A stretch of DNA of 64,000 nucleotides, taken from contig NZ_FYED01000006.1 in NCBI RefSeq assembly GCF_900187565.1, positions 124,001 through 188,000 on the forward strand, written 5' to 3'. Positions 1-7,107 of this stretch are shown in pieces. Origin of the DNA: Pseudomonas sp. Irchel 3A7 (GTDB lineage Bacteria; Pseudomonadota; Gammaproteobacteria; Pseudomonadales; Pseudomonadaceae). Positions within the stretch are counted from its first letter, which is position 1, and every line of letters begins with the position of its first letter. The position numbers and the translations under genes were made by a program. The notes under the pieces were generated by a model. It was not told the DNA's origin and ran no database searches. It saw only the letters and a program-made list of their open reading frames with translations.

Positions 1-70
1 AGGACGCCACGGGGGTGTCAGGCATCCCGTGTAATCGTTAACGACCATCGCGAGCACGCTCGCTCCTACA
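1..70. repeat. REPIN remnant at the window edge
   Basis: A REP palindrome (cgcgagcacgctcgctccta) ends near position 70. The preceding bases (gtcaggcatcccg, then cgaccatcgcgagc) closely match the distal part of the REPIN at 57912-58009, so the window probably begins inside a REPIN of that subtype. Confidence 0.7.
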
Positions 71-72
71 GT

Positions 73-99
73 AAAAGCCCCGCTACGCGGGGCTTTTTT
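73..99 (-). terminator. Rho-independent terminator after fapF
   Basis: The stem aaaagcccc / ggggctttt with a short loop lies just beyond the fapF stop codon. U-runs occur on both sides, so it could also act on the other strand. It closes the fap operon. Confidence 0.85.
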
Positions 100-111
100 G
101 TGGGTGTCGGA

Positions 112-1392
112 TCAGAAGTAGTACGGGAATTTCAGGCTGAAGGAAAAGTCTGGCGAGTCCTCGGTCAGACCGATGGACAGGTTGGGAACGATGGTCAGGT
201 TGTCGGTGGCTGCCAGGGTCATGCCGATGTTGAAGTTGGCCGAGTTGTAATCGCTGTTGGTGATCGACTGCCAATCGCCGCCGTCCGGTTTGATCTTGCT
301 CTTGCGGGCGAATTGATCGGTGACCGAGAACGACATACTCATCTTCTCGTTCAAGGCGAATGCAATGCCGGCGCCGATCTGCCAGGAATCACCCAGCTTC
401 ACGTCCCCTTTGACCTTGGAGCCTTCCTGAGGACTGATGTCGCTGAAAGAGTCCTCCATGTTGTAGGTGTAGGACAGGCTGCCAAACAGTACGGCCGGGT
501 CGAAGGTCTTGACCAGCGAGATACCCGGGGTGATGGCCCAGACACCATTGCCGGTAGGCAAGTCCTCGGGCACCGAGAGGTTATCGTTGCCAGGGTCATT
601 GACCAGCTTGATGCCGTAGGGGTCTTTGCCGGTCGGCGCCTTGATGCGCAGTGTAGCGACTGCGTCGGGCAGGCTTTCCGACTCATCCAGAAACTTGTAG
701 GCCACGCCAACGTTCACATCGCCGATGGTCGGGTCGCGGGTGACGCTGGCGTCAGACGTAACCGGGCCTGCGCCACCGGCGCCTCCGGAGGAATACGTCG
801 ATTCGCGATAAACCACGGGAACGTTAATGTCGAACTGCCAGCGTTGTGCAACGTTGTAGCGGGCGGTCAGGTCCAGTGTCCAGTTGTCGGCCTTGATGCG
901 GTCGAGGTTGATGTTGCCGAGAAAAATCGAGTCCAGTGCCAGGAAGCCGTTGAGCGTCAGTGCCCGGGTATCGTAGTGGGTATAGGTCAGGCCGGTTTCG
1001 ACGCTGAACTTGCCGCCACCGAAGAACCCGCTGGCTTCGTCGTACAGGTTCGATACGCTTTGTGCCGGTTCCGAGTCATCCTTGAGCGACTGCCCGTAGG
1101 AACTGCCCGTGGTTCCGGGCGCACCCGCGGCCACTGCCTGACCACCCCGGGTGGTTTCGGCAGGGGATTTGGTCAGGCGTTTGGGAGCAGGTGACGCAGG
1201 TGCCGCTTCGACTTGGCGAACGCGCTGCTCGAGTACCATCAGTGCGTTCTGTTGTGCTTCGTAACGCTGTTTCAACTCCATGAGTTCTTGTTTTAGTGCT
1301 TCAACCTGGGGATCCGTTGCTGCGTAAAGCAAAGTTGCCGGGGCCAGGCCGCTCAAACAAACGATAGCTCTGAACGTTATCGATCGGTGCAT
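112..1392 (-). CDS. fapF: FapF, outer-membrane amyloid secretion porin
   Basis: This 426-residue protein starts with a signal peptide (about residues 1-24), followed by a predicted periplasmic coiled coil with heptads around [20 protein letters not shown] (about 30-60). A flexible Ala/Gly/Ser linker leads to a C-terminal beta-barrel of about 300 residues that ends in Phe (FPYYF), typical of outer-membrane barrels. In known Fap systems FapF forms a trimeric barrel gated by the N-terminal helices and exports FapB and FapC. It is the last gene of fapABCDEF and is followed by a strong terminator. Length and layout fit the family. Confidence 0.9.
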   Translation of the reverse strand: MHRSITFRAIVCLSGLAPATLLYAATDPQVEALKQELMELKQRYEAQQNALMVLEQRVRQVEAAPASPAPKRLTKSPAETTRGGQAVAAGAPGTTGSSYGQSLKDDSEPAQSVSNLYDEASGFFGGGKFSVETGLTYTHYDTRALTLNGFLALDSIFLGNINLDRIKADNWTLDLTARYNVAQRWQFDINVPVVYRESTYSSGGAGGAGPVTSDASVTRDPTIGDVNVGVAYKFLDESESLPDAVATLRIKAPTGKDPYGIKLVNDPGNDNLSVPEDLPTGNGVWAITPGISLVKTFDPAVLFGSLSYTYNMEDSFSDISPQEGSKVKGDVKLGDSWQIGAGIAFALNEKMSMSFSVTDQFARKSKIKPDGGDWQSITNSDYNSANFNIGMTLAATDNLTIVPNLSIGLTEDSPDFSFSLKFPYYF

Positions 1393-1438
1393 GGGTTAGC
1401 CGTCCCTTCTGACTACATCTGATGAGACTGAGCGTAGA

Positions 1439-2185
1439 TCAGAATCCGAGAGTGCGAAGACCTTTGAGCTGATCCAGATTGCCGTTCAACGACCCGGCCG
1501 TGGTTACGTTGTCACGCAACACGACATTGAAGGATGTGAGGTTGCGGACCTGGTTGCTGCCGCCCAGCAACGTCGTATTCTGCATCAGCCCACCCTGGGC
1601 CAGGCGCTGCACGGTACTGCCCTGATTGTTGTTGGCCACGATATTGAGTTGCACGCCATTGCCGGTCGAGGAAATGCTCATCGAGCCTGCACCGTTGGCG
1701 CCGGTCAAGGTCGAGCCTGCGGCCAATGCCTGGCCCTGCTGTTGCGTTACGGGTGCCTGATTAGCCTTTTCGACGTTGATATCAACATTGTTGTAGGCCG
1801 TATTATTGTCACCGGCAGCACGCACCACTTGAGTGACCCCTTGGGTGCTGTTGAGGCCATTGCCGCCAGCAACGGTGCCGGTACCGGTGCTTTGCGAACG
1901 CGCAGAGCCGGTACCATTTTCGTCGATCATCGACACATAGAACTGCGGCTTGATGGTCGACTGCTGAATTTGCATCGAGGAACGTGCCCCGATCACATCA
2001 CCGTTGGCATTTTGCCAGGTGCTGGTCATGACAACGCCGAAACTGATGACCCGTCCCGGCATGACAAAGCGGCCGCGAAGGTTCGCCAGTTCCTGATCTT
2101 TCAGTTCGATGGGTTTGAAAAATTCTGCCTGGGTTGGCAGGCTGGCGGTCAGGCAAACCATTGCCAGCCAGATTGGAGTCTTCAT
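1439..2185 (-). CDS. fapE: FapE, minor extracellular Fap component
   Basis: The product has 248 residues with a signal peptide (about 1-20, cut near TQA-EFF). The mature protein is rich in Asn, Gln, Gly and Ser, with many short beta-prone segments and no enzymatic motif. FapE is known as a secreted minor component associated with Fap fibrils. The gene lies 47 bases after fapD and 46 bases before fapF, so it is co-transcribed. Identification rests on gene order, length and composition. Confidence 0.85.
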   Translation of the reverse strand: MKTPIWLAMVCLTASLPTQAEFFKPIELKDQELANLRGRFVMPGRVISFGVVMTSTWQNANGDVIGARSSMQIQQSTIKPQFYVSMIDENGTGSARSQSTGTGTVAGGNGLNSTQGVTQVVRAAGDNNTAYNNVDINVEKANQAPVTQQQGQALAAGSTLTGANGAGSMSISSTGNGVQLNIVANNNQGSTVQRLAQGGLMQNTTLLGGSNQVRNLTSFNVVLRDNVTTAGSLNGNLDQLKGLRTLGF

Positions 2186-2214
2186 TGAATGCTCCTGGAG
2201 CGTCGTGCTCCCTT

Positions 2215-2243
2215 TTATTAGAAGAAGTGTTATTAGAAGAAGT
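2215..2243. repeat. 15-bp tandem duplication over the fapD stop
   Basis: Two adjacent copies of ttattagaagaagt, period 15, cover the end of fapD. On the minus strand this duplicates the Phe-Phe-stop-stop end of the gene, so the second set of stop codons is untranslated. Confidence 0.8.
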
Positions 2244-2913
2244 CGCTCTGGATGAATCCGAAGTCCATCAACTCAGCGTCCTGCACCGGGCTGAAGGCGT
2301 TGATGCGGTTCTTGGCGGTCAGGGGTAAAGGTGGGTCGAGCAACGCATTGTTTTTGTCGTAGCCCTGGCCGATGACGGCAAAGATGATTCCGTTCCAGCC
2401 TTTGACAAAGTCTTCGACCTTGTAGCGTTTATGACCGAGTACCGGATCGCCGATATACACCCAGCCGTTGTGGACTCTTTGCATGACCACAAAGTGTTTG
2501 TAGCCACGGATATCCATGAGTACAACAACCGGTATCTTGATGTCGTTCAGCGTTTCAGTGGCCACCCGATAGCCACGGGCCCGCATGCCGATACTTTCCA
2601 CGTAACGCTTCATGTCGAGCATGGAAAAGCCCTGAACGCGGACCAGATCCTGATCGGCGTGTGCCAGCATCCCTTCAATGATCTGTTCTTCATTCACGTC
2701 CAGCCAATAGGCCTGACGCAATACGGTCGCCAGCGCAGCCGCGCCGCAACTGAAATCGGTTTTCTGTTGCACCAGGTCGGCAAACTTGCGCTCGCGTATG
2801 CTCTGGATCGGCTTATACACCACCGCGCCACCCGGCAGGATGGAAAGCGGCAGTTGCGCAGCCTCGATCACACTGGACACGCAAAGCAAAAATGCCAAGG
2901 CGATAATTCGCAT
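2233..2913 (-). CDS. fapD: FapD, C39-like cysteine peptidase
   Basis: I chose the ATG at 2913, giving 226 residues. It has AGGGGG nine bases upstream and opens a clear signal peptide (MRIIALAFLLCVSSVIEAAQ). An upstream in-frame ATG at 2976 would add a non-signal extension crossing the terminator hairpin. The C39 signature is complete: Cys in DFSCGAAA, His in YKHFVV and Asp in GDPVLG. FapD is known to be a periplasmic protease required for Fap export, probably acting on other Fap proteins. There is no ABC transporter nearby, unlike bacteriocin C39 exporters. Confidence 0.9.
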   Translation of the reverse strand: MRIIALAFLLCVSSVIEAAQLPLSILPGGAVVYKPIQSIRERKFADLVQQKTDFSCGAAALATVLRQAYWLDVNEEQIIEGMLAHADQDLVRVQGFSMLDMKRYVESIGMRARGYRVATETLNDIKIPVVVLMDIRGYKHFVVMQRVHNGWVYIGDPVLGHKRYKVEDFVKGWNGIIFAVIGQGYDKNNALLDPPLPLTAKNRINAFSPVQDAELMDFGFIQSDFF

Positions 2914-2938
2914 GATTGGACGCCCCCTGGATGTTTTG

Positions 2939-2963
2939 AAAAAAGGCCCCCGTGAGGGGGCCT
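2939..2963 (-). terminator. Terminator hairpin between fapC and fapD
   Basis: On the minus strand an uninterrupted 8-bp stem (aggccccc / gggggcct) with a 4-base loop is followed directly by six U. It lies between the fapC stop (2976) and the fapD start (2913). This is the canonical form of an intrinsic terminator, placed where it would lower fapDEF relative to fapABC. Confidence 0.8.
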
Positions 2964-2975
2964 CCAGAGACAGCA

Positions 2976-4457
2976 TTAGAACGAGGTGTTGGAGATGGCC
3001 AGCGAGTTGCTTTGTTGGTTACCCACACCGGCCGCTACGTTGACGCCTAGGTTGCCGCTGCCGCCATTCACCGAACCGCTCAGGGTTGCAGTGTTGGTGA
3101 CAGGGTTGGCCCAGCCGGTTGGAGTCAGCACTTGATAAGAGACAGAGTTGCTCAAATCATAAGAGCTGCTTTCACTGTAGGCTTTCGCTTTTTCCCACTC
3201 GGATTCGGACGATTTGCTGCCCGATTTTTCGAAGGAAGAGGCGTTCGCTTTCTCGTACGATTTATCGATCGATTTTTCGAACGAGGAATCGCGCGATTTG
3301 TCGTACGAGGATTCGTGCGACCTGTCGTACGAGGAATCGCGCGACCGGTCAAACGAAGATTCGCGCGATTTGTCGAACGACTTATCTACCGCTACGTCAA
3401 GTGTTGCGTCAAGCGATGCGCTGAGCGATGCCTCGGAACTCCTGCTACGGGTGCGATCGCCAAAGCCATTGTTGAAGGTAGTGGAACTGGAAGCCGCTGC
3501 TTCAGCGTCCAAAGTAGCACCCAGAGAAGCAGTCAACGAAGCACTCGAAGAACCGCTGGCACTGCTGCTGTTGGAACCACTCGAGTTGCTGCTGTTGGAA
3601 CCACTCGAAGCACTATTGTTGGAACCGCTTGCACTGCTGCTGTGAGAACCGCTTATATCAGCGCTAAAGGAGCCGCTGGCTTCAGAGCTCTTGGAACCGG
3701 CTTTGTTCCAGCTCGAAGAAGCGCTTTGACTGCCGCTGGCCTCGAAGGACTTATCGCGAGAGAAACTACCGCTTTTGGTTGTGGTGAGGGTGATCGTATC
3801 GAGGCGATAGGTCCGATCGGCGGAGTTGGTCACTACGAGGCCAGGACCGTTTTGATCGGCAGAGGCGGTGGCGGTTGCGCTGCCCAGTGGTGCATTGGAG
3901 TTGGCAATTGCCATGGTGTTTTTCTGCTGGTTCAAATCGCCGCCAGCAATGTTGATCCCCATGTTGCCGCTGCCGTTATTACCCGATCCGCTCATCGTGG
4001 CAGAGTTTGTTACGCCGTAGTTGACCACCTTGTTGTTGTTGCTGTACTGCCGGACGCTGGCGGTGGCGGACGCATTGCCGAACACGAAGCTGTTATCCAG
4101 ACTGGAGTCGGCGCCTGCGTTTGCAATGGCGGCCGCGTTGTCTTGCTGGTTGCCTGCGCCTGCTGCCACGTTGACGCCGACGTTGCCGCTGGTGCCATCG
4201 GCAGAGCTGCTCATCTCGGCGCTGTTCTCAACCCCTTCGTTGTAGATGCGGTTGTTGGTACTGCTCTGCTTATCCCAGGCATTGGCAGTCGCATAGACAG
4301 GGATCTTGGTTGGAGGAGGGGTGTGGTGGCCGCCGTTATGATGGCCATTGTTGTGGCCGTGGCCACGGTCCCTATCGTTTTGTCCAGCTTGTACAGCAAC
4401 AGCCATGACCGCAGCAATTGCGAAAACCAGAGGCTTGAGTGCCATCGAAGGTTTCAT
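2976..4457 (-). CDS. fapC: FapC, major amyloid fibril subunit with a very long linker
   Basis: The protein has 493 residues. A signal peptide (1-24) is followed by a His/Gly/Asn-rich stretch (25-45, six His). Three imperfect amyloid repeats with the motif SGNxGxNxAAGxxNQQ lie at about 55-113, 129-187 and 436-493. Between the second and third is a linker of about 245 residues: Ser/Gly/Asn-rich at 227-310, then seven octads of the form S-[FY]-[DE]-[KR]-[SA]-x-x-[SK] at 360-415. No cysteine is present anywhere. FapC is the main component of Pseudomonas amyloid fibrils, secreted through FapF. GGAG lies seven bases before the ATG. It is long for FapC, and the linker explains the excess. Confidence 0.9.
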   Translation of the reverse strand: MKPSMALKPLVFAIAAVMAVAVQAGQNDRDRGHGHNNGHHNGGHHTPPPTKIPVYATANAWDKQSSTNNRIYNEGVENSAEMSSSADGTSGNVGVNVAAGAGNQQDNAAAIANAGADSSLDNSFVFGNASATASVRQYSNNNKVVNYGVTNSATMSGSGNNGSGNMGINIAGGDLNQQKNTMAIANSNAPLGSATATASADQNGPGLVVTNSADRTYRLDTITLTTTKSGSFSRDKSFEASGSQSASSSWNKAGSKSSEASGSFSADISGSHSSSASGSNNSASSGSNSSNSSGSNSSSASGSSSASLTASLGATLDAEAAASSSTTFNNGFGDRTRSRSSEASLSASLDATLDVAVDKSFDKSRESSFDRSRDSSYDRSHESSYDKSRDSSFEKSIDKSYEKANASSFEKSGSKSSESEWEKAKAYSESSSYDLSNSVSYQVLTPTGWANPVTNTATLSGSVNGGSGNLGVNVAAGVGNQQSNSLAISNTSF

Positions 4458-4509
4458 GGTGATTCTCCGTACTTATTTTAGGTTAAGTGTTGTTTCCTAC
4501 CTGTTTGGG

Positions 4510-5082
4510 TCAATCCACGACCCGTACGCTCAGGGTGTTGGCCATTCGGTTTCCCACCCCGGCGCTCTGATTCAACTGAATCACCCCACGGCTACCGGTG
4601 AAAGCCTGGTCACTGGTGGTGACCTGGCGGAAGCCGGGTGTGGAGTCAGTTGGATCGGAGTTGTTGAGCAGCGCCACGTTCTGTTGCATGAGGACGCTGT
4701 CGTCGATACTTTGCGGCTGAGTACTGATACTGATGCGCAGTGCGTTGGCTTGCTGGTTACTGGCACCCGAGCTCTGGTTAACGCCCAGTGCGCCGTTGCC
4801 ATGGCTGAAGGACGCGCCCTGGATGCTGGACCGAGCTTCCATATTGGGGTCGACCACCGTACGCAACCGTTGGCGGATCTGGGTGCTGGCACTGGCATTG
4901 TGGCCATTGGCGAAGGCCCGGGCGTTGGCTTGTTGTTGCAGATCGCCCGCCGCCTGGTTGACGGCGAGGTTGCCCTGATACTGCATGCCCGAACCGTCGA
5001 TTTCGGCGTTATTGATGACGGGAGATTGGGCAAAGGTCGATGCACTGCAAAACATGGCGAGAATCAGCAGCGTACGATTCAT
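4510..5082 (-). CDS. fapB: FapB, amyloid nucleator subunit
   Basis: The product has 190 residues with a signal peptide (about 1-18, ending TFA-QSP). It carries three imperfect repeats with Gly-x-Leu-x-Val-Asn-Gln and NQQAN motifs, near residues 36-55, 94-113 and 165-185, similar to the FapC repeats. FapB is known as a minor fibril component that likely nucleates FapC. The ATG is one base after the fapA stop, so the two are translationally linked. The mature protein has no Cys. Confidence 0.88.
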   Translation of the reverse strand: MNRTLLILAMFCSASTFAQSPVINNAEIDGSGMQYQGNLAVNQAAGDLQQQANARAFANGHNASASTQIRQRLRTVVDPNMEARSSIQGASFSHGNGALGVNQSSGASNQQANALRISISTQPQSIDDSVLMQQNVALLNNSDPTDSTPGFRQVTTSDQAFTGSRGVIQLNQSAGVGNRMANTLSVRVVD

Positions 5083-5083
5083 C

Positions 5084-5524
5084 TTAACGGTCTCCCGTCA
5101 TGATATTCAGCGCACCCAGGCCTCGCTGGACGCTTGAATTGACCATGTTGGCGATACCGCTGCCGGAGTTGCCCGAACGTCCGGCGGGGAGGTTGGAAAG
5201 CTGGGTCTGGTTGCTGATGTTGCCGCCCAGGTTGCCGGTGCCCTGATTGATCAGGCCGGAGATGCCTGTGCCACTGGTGACGCTTGCAAAGTCGCCGTCG
5301 TTCAACTCGTTCGTTTGTTTGAGGATCTGTTGCGACGGGTTGGCGTTGACAGTGGTGGGGTTGGGGTCGGGAATCACCGGCGCACGGGTGGCCATGCGCG
5401 TTTTGACATCACGGGTGATCACAATGATGCCGTTGTCGGCCTGTACAGGCACGCAGACACTTGAGCCCAGTGCACATCCGATCAGCAGGAGGCTATAGAA
5501 GCTTTTATTATTGAATTTCCCCAC
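5084..5524 (-). CDS. fapA: FapA, Fap chaperone-like periplasmic protein
   Basis: The product has 146 residues and starts at GTG (5524) with AGAAGGA about nine bases upstream. A signal peptide (about 1-29, ending VQA-DNG) precedes a region with one FapB/FapC-like repeat (GNLGGNISNQTQ). FapA is the first gene of the operon; in studied strains it affects the FapB/FapC distribution and is thought to chaperone the fibril subunits in the periplasm. Assignment comes from position, length and the repeat. Confidence 0.85.
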   Translation of the reverse strand: MGKFNNKSFYSLLLIGCALGSSVCVPVQADNGIIVITRDVKTRMATRAPVIPDPNPTTVNANPSQQILKQTNELNDGDFASVTSGTGISGLINQGTGNLGGNISNQTQLSNLPAGRSGNSGSGIANMVNSSVQRGLGALNIMTGDR

Positions 5525-5581
5525 GGCGGCAATTCCTTCTGTGAGTGCAACGCTGGCCCTTATCAGCGGTGCGAGGTACAG

Positions 5582-5597
5582 AGCAGAAGGTGTGCCG
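5582..5597 (-). promoter_or_regulatory. Candidate sigma-54 promoter of the fap operon
   Basis: The minus strand reads CGGCACACCTTCTGCT, which has the -24 GG and -12 GC at the exact 12-base distance and matches GGCAC and TGC of the sigma-54 consensus TGGCAC-N5-TTGCA. A start about 12 bases downstream would give a leader of roughly 45 bases before the fapA GTG. Confidence 0.6.
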
Positions 5598-5657
5598 TTT
5601 TTGGTTTTTCCATTGAAAACAGCGGGTTGGCTTTAATTGTCGAAGTAGTCAAAAAAA

Positions 5658-5759
5658 AATGTAAAGCCACTGAGACAGAACCGCTCTAGAACGCCGTCTC
5701 CGCTGGCGCCATAGCTCGCTACGGGCGCTGCAGGCAAGTTGTATCAGTGGCTTAACATT
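5658..5759. repeat. 102-bp element with terminal inverted repeats
   Basis: Outer arms aatgtaaagccactga and tcagtggcttaacatt match as an inverted repeat in 15 of 16 positions. The interior holds a second smaller inverted repeat (ggcgcc / gggcgc). The structure resembles a miniature inverted-repeat element or a long RNA hairpin between the fap promoter and the kinase gene. Confidence 0.5.
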
Positions 5760-5850
5760 TCTTGCCGAATTGCCCGGAAGGCTTTATCTCGCGGGTTTGC
5801 GCAGGATGAGTGTTTCAGGAATGGACAGTTCGCCAGGGCGGGCACCCCTG

Positions 5851-6375
5851 TCAGGTCTTGAGCAAGCGTGTCACTGCCTCTAATGCCGCGTCCTGGCGCT
5901 GTTGCCAATCCCCTTGCAGGACCTGATATGGCTGGCGGTGCAGGTCGAGCCATTGGCGACTGGCGTGGAAAAACGCCTGGCGTTCTACCAGTTGCGGCTG
6001 GCAACGCTGCCCGTCGTCATGCCAGGCCACGTTTTCAGGGCTCAGCAGCAGATGCAGATCGTAATGCCGTGCCAGCAATGCTTGCTCGATCCACTTCGGG
6101 CAATCGCCAAACAACGTGCGACTCCAAAGGATATTGCTCAAGAGGTGCGTATCAAGAATCAGCAGTGACGGCTGTTTGGCGCGTGCTTCATCCTCCCAAG
6201 TCAGCTGGCCATGTGCTATTGACGAAATGTCATCATAGCGGGTTTCGCGTGCTTTGCTGTCGATGAAGTGCCGAACGTACTCATTGACCAATATGCCGCC
6301 AAAGTTGGCGTGAATCTCGTTCGAAAGCCAGCTTTTACCGCTGGATTCCGGCCCTGTGAGCACCAGGACTTTCAT
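5851..6375 (-). CDS. Small NadR-like P-loop kinase (probable ribosylnicotinamide kinase)
   Basis: The product has 174 residues. Residues 8-15 form a Walker A loop (GPESSGKS), followed by a NadR-type segment with LVNEYVRHF and a Walker B-like strand (LLILDTHLL). This resembles the C-terminal kinase domain of NadR, without the nucleotidyltransferase or DNA-binding parts. Its ATG overlaps the pnuC stop (ATGA), so the two are translationally coupled. The pairing suggests that it phosphorylates nicotinamide riboside brought in by PnuC, trapping it for NAD salvage. The substrate is inferred. Confidence 0.75.
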   Translation of the reverse strand: MKVLVLTGPESSGKSWLSNEIHANFGGILVNEYVRHFIDSKARETRYDDISSIAHGQLTWEDEARAKQPSLLILDTHLLSNILWSRTLFGDCPKWIEQALLARHYDLHLLLSPENVAWHDDGQRCQPQLVERQAFFHASRQWLDLHRQPYQVLQGDWQQRQDAALEAVTRLLKT

Positions 6376-6935
6376 GTGCGCAACGCCGGGGCCGCGCGCC
6401 ATTCGCGCCAGCCCTGCACAGCCAGCAGCAGGAACAATCCATACAAAACGGCCGTCAGGTACAGCGCTTTGTAGACGAACAACCCGACGAAGATCACATC
6501 CAGGACAATCCACAGCGGCCAGCACTGCACGCGTTTTTGCGCCATCCACAATTGCGCCACCAGGCTGAAACCCGTGAGTGCGGCATCGAGCCAGGGTTGG
6601 GCGGCGTCGGTCCAGTGGGCCATGGCGGCGCCCAACAGCAGGCTGCCAATCGCGCCGAGGGCCAGGCCGAACACTACGTATCGACCGTCGAGCCAGCTGA
6701 CCTCGCGCCCATGCCGTGCATCGCCGGCATGGGTCCATTGCCACCAGCCGTAGATCTGCAGGCCGGCATAGATCACTTGCAGCAGCATGTCCGAATACAG
6801 CTTCACTTCGAAAAAGATCCAGCTATAGATAAGCACCATGACCAGGCCGATCGGCCAGCACCAGGGGTTCTGCTTGACCGTCAACCAGACGGCAATGACA
6901 CCGAGAGTGGCGGCAAACAGTTCAAGCCCGGACAT
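6372..6935 (-). CDS. pnuC: PnuC-family nicotinamide riboside transporter
   Basis: The 187-residue hydrophobic protein has about seven membrane segments and the PnuC features: NPWCWPIGLVMVLIY near the start, LQVIYAGLQIYGWWQW in the middle, and WIVLDVIFVGLFVYKALYLTA near the end. It starts at the ATG at 6935. PnuC proteins carry nicotinamide riboside across the inner membrane by facilitated diffusion, driven by intracellular phosphorylation. The overlapping downstream kinase gene supports this substrate over thiamine. A REPIN lies directly upstream; I see no TPP riboswitch. Confidence 0.85.
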   Translation of the reverse strand: MSGLELFAATLGVIAVWLTVKQNPWCWPIGLVMVLIYSWIFFEVKLYSDMLLQVIYAGLQIYGWWQWTHAGDARHGREVSWLDGRYVVFGLALGAIGSLLLGAAMAHWTDAAQPWLDAALTGFSLVAQLWMAQKRVQCWPLWIVLDVIFVGLFVYKALYLTAVLYGLFLLLAVQGWREWRAAPALRT

Positions 6936-6991
6936 GCAGGTTCCTTGAGGGAAGTCAGAGAGGGGGCGGATTGTAACCTCAGGCACCCTCC

Positions 6992-7081
6992 TGTGGGAGC
7001 GAGCCTGCTCGCGAAGAGGCCAACCCAGCCAACATCTATGCCGACTGACCCACCGCTTTCGCGAGCAGGCTCGCTCCCACA
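6992..7081. repeat. REPIN (REP doublet)
   Basis: Two inverted REP copies (tgtgggagcgagcctgctcg and its complement) flank about 45 bases. It lies between the chemoreceptor gene and pnuC. Confidence 0.9.
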
Positions 7082-7107
7082 AGGGGTCATGCAGGTGATT
7101 CTTCGGC

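Noticed and set aside
2233-2913. Bacteriocin-type C39 peptidase exporter
   Set aside because: There is no ABC transporter or membrane part; the position and neighbours fit FapD.
3132-4481. Long plus-strand frame opposite fapC
   Set aside because: It is a by-product of the low-complexity Ser-rich fapC codons; the protein is Arg/Ala/Val-rich without motifs and lacks a ribosome-binding site.
5658-5759. Ordinary terminator
   Set aside because: The inverted arms are 70 bases apart, too far for an intrinsic terminator despite the A/T run beside one arm.
6936-7107. Riboswitch upstream of pnuC
   Set aside because: The upstream region is mostly a REPIN; I could not find a TPP or other riboswitch core.
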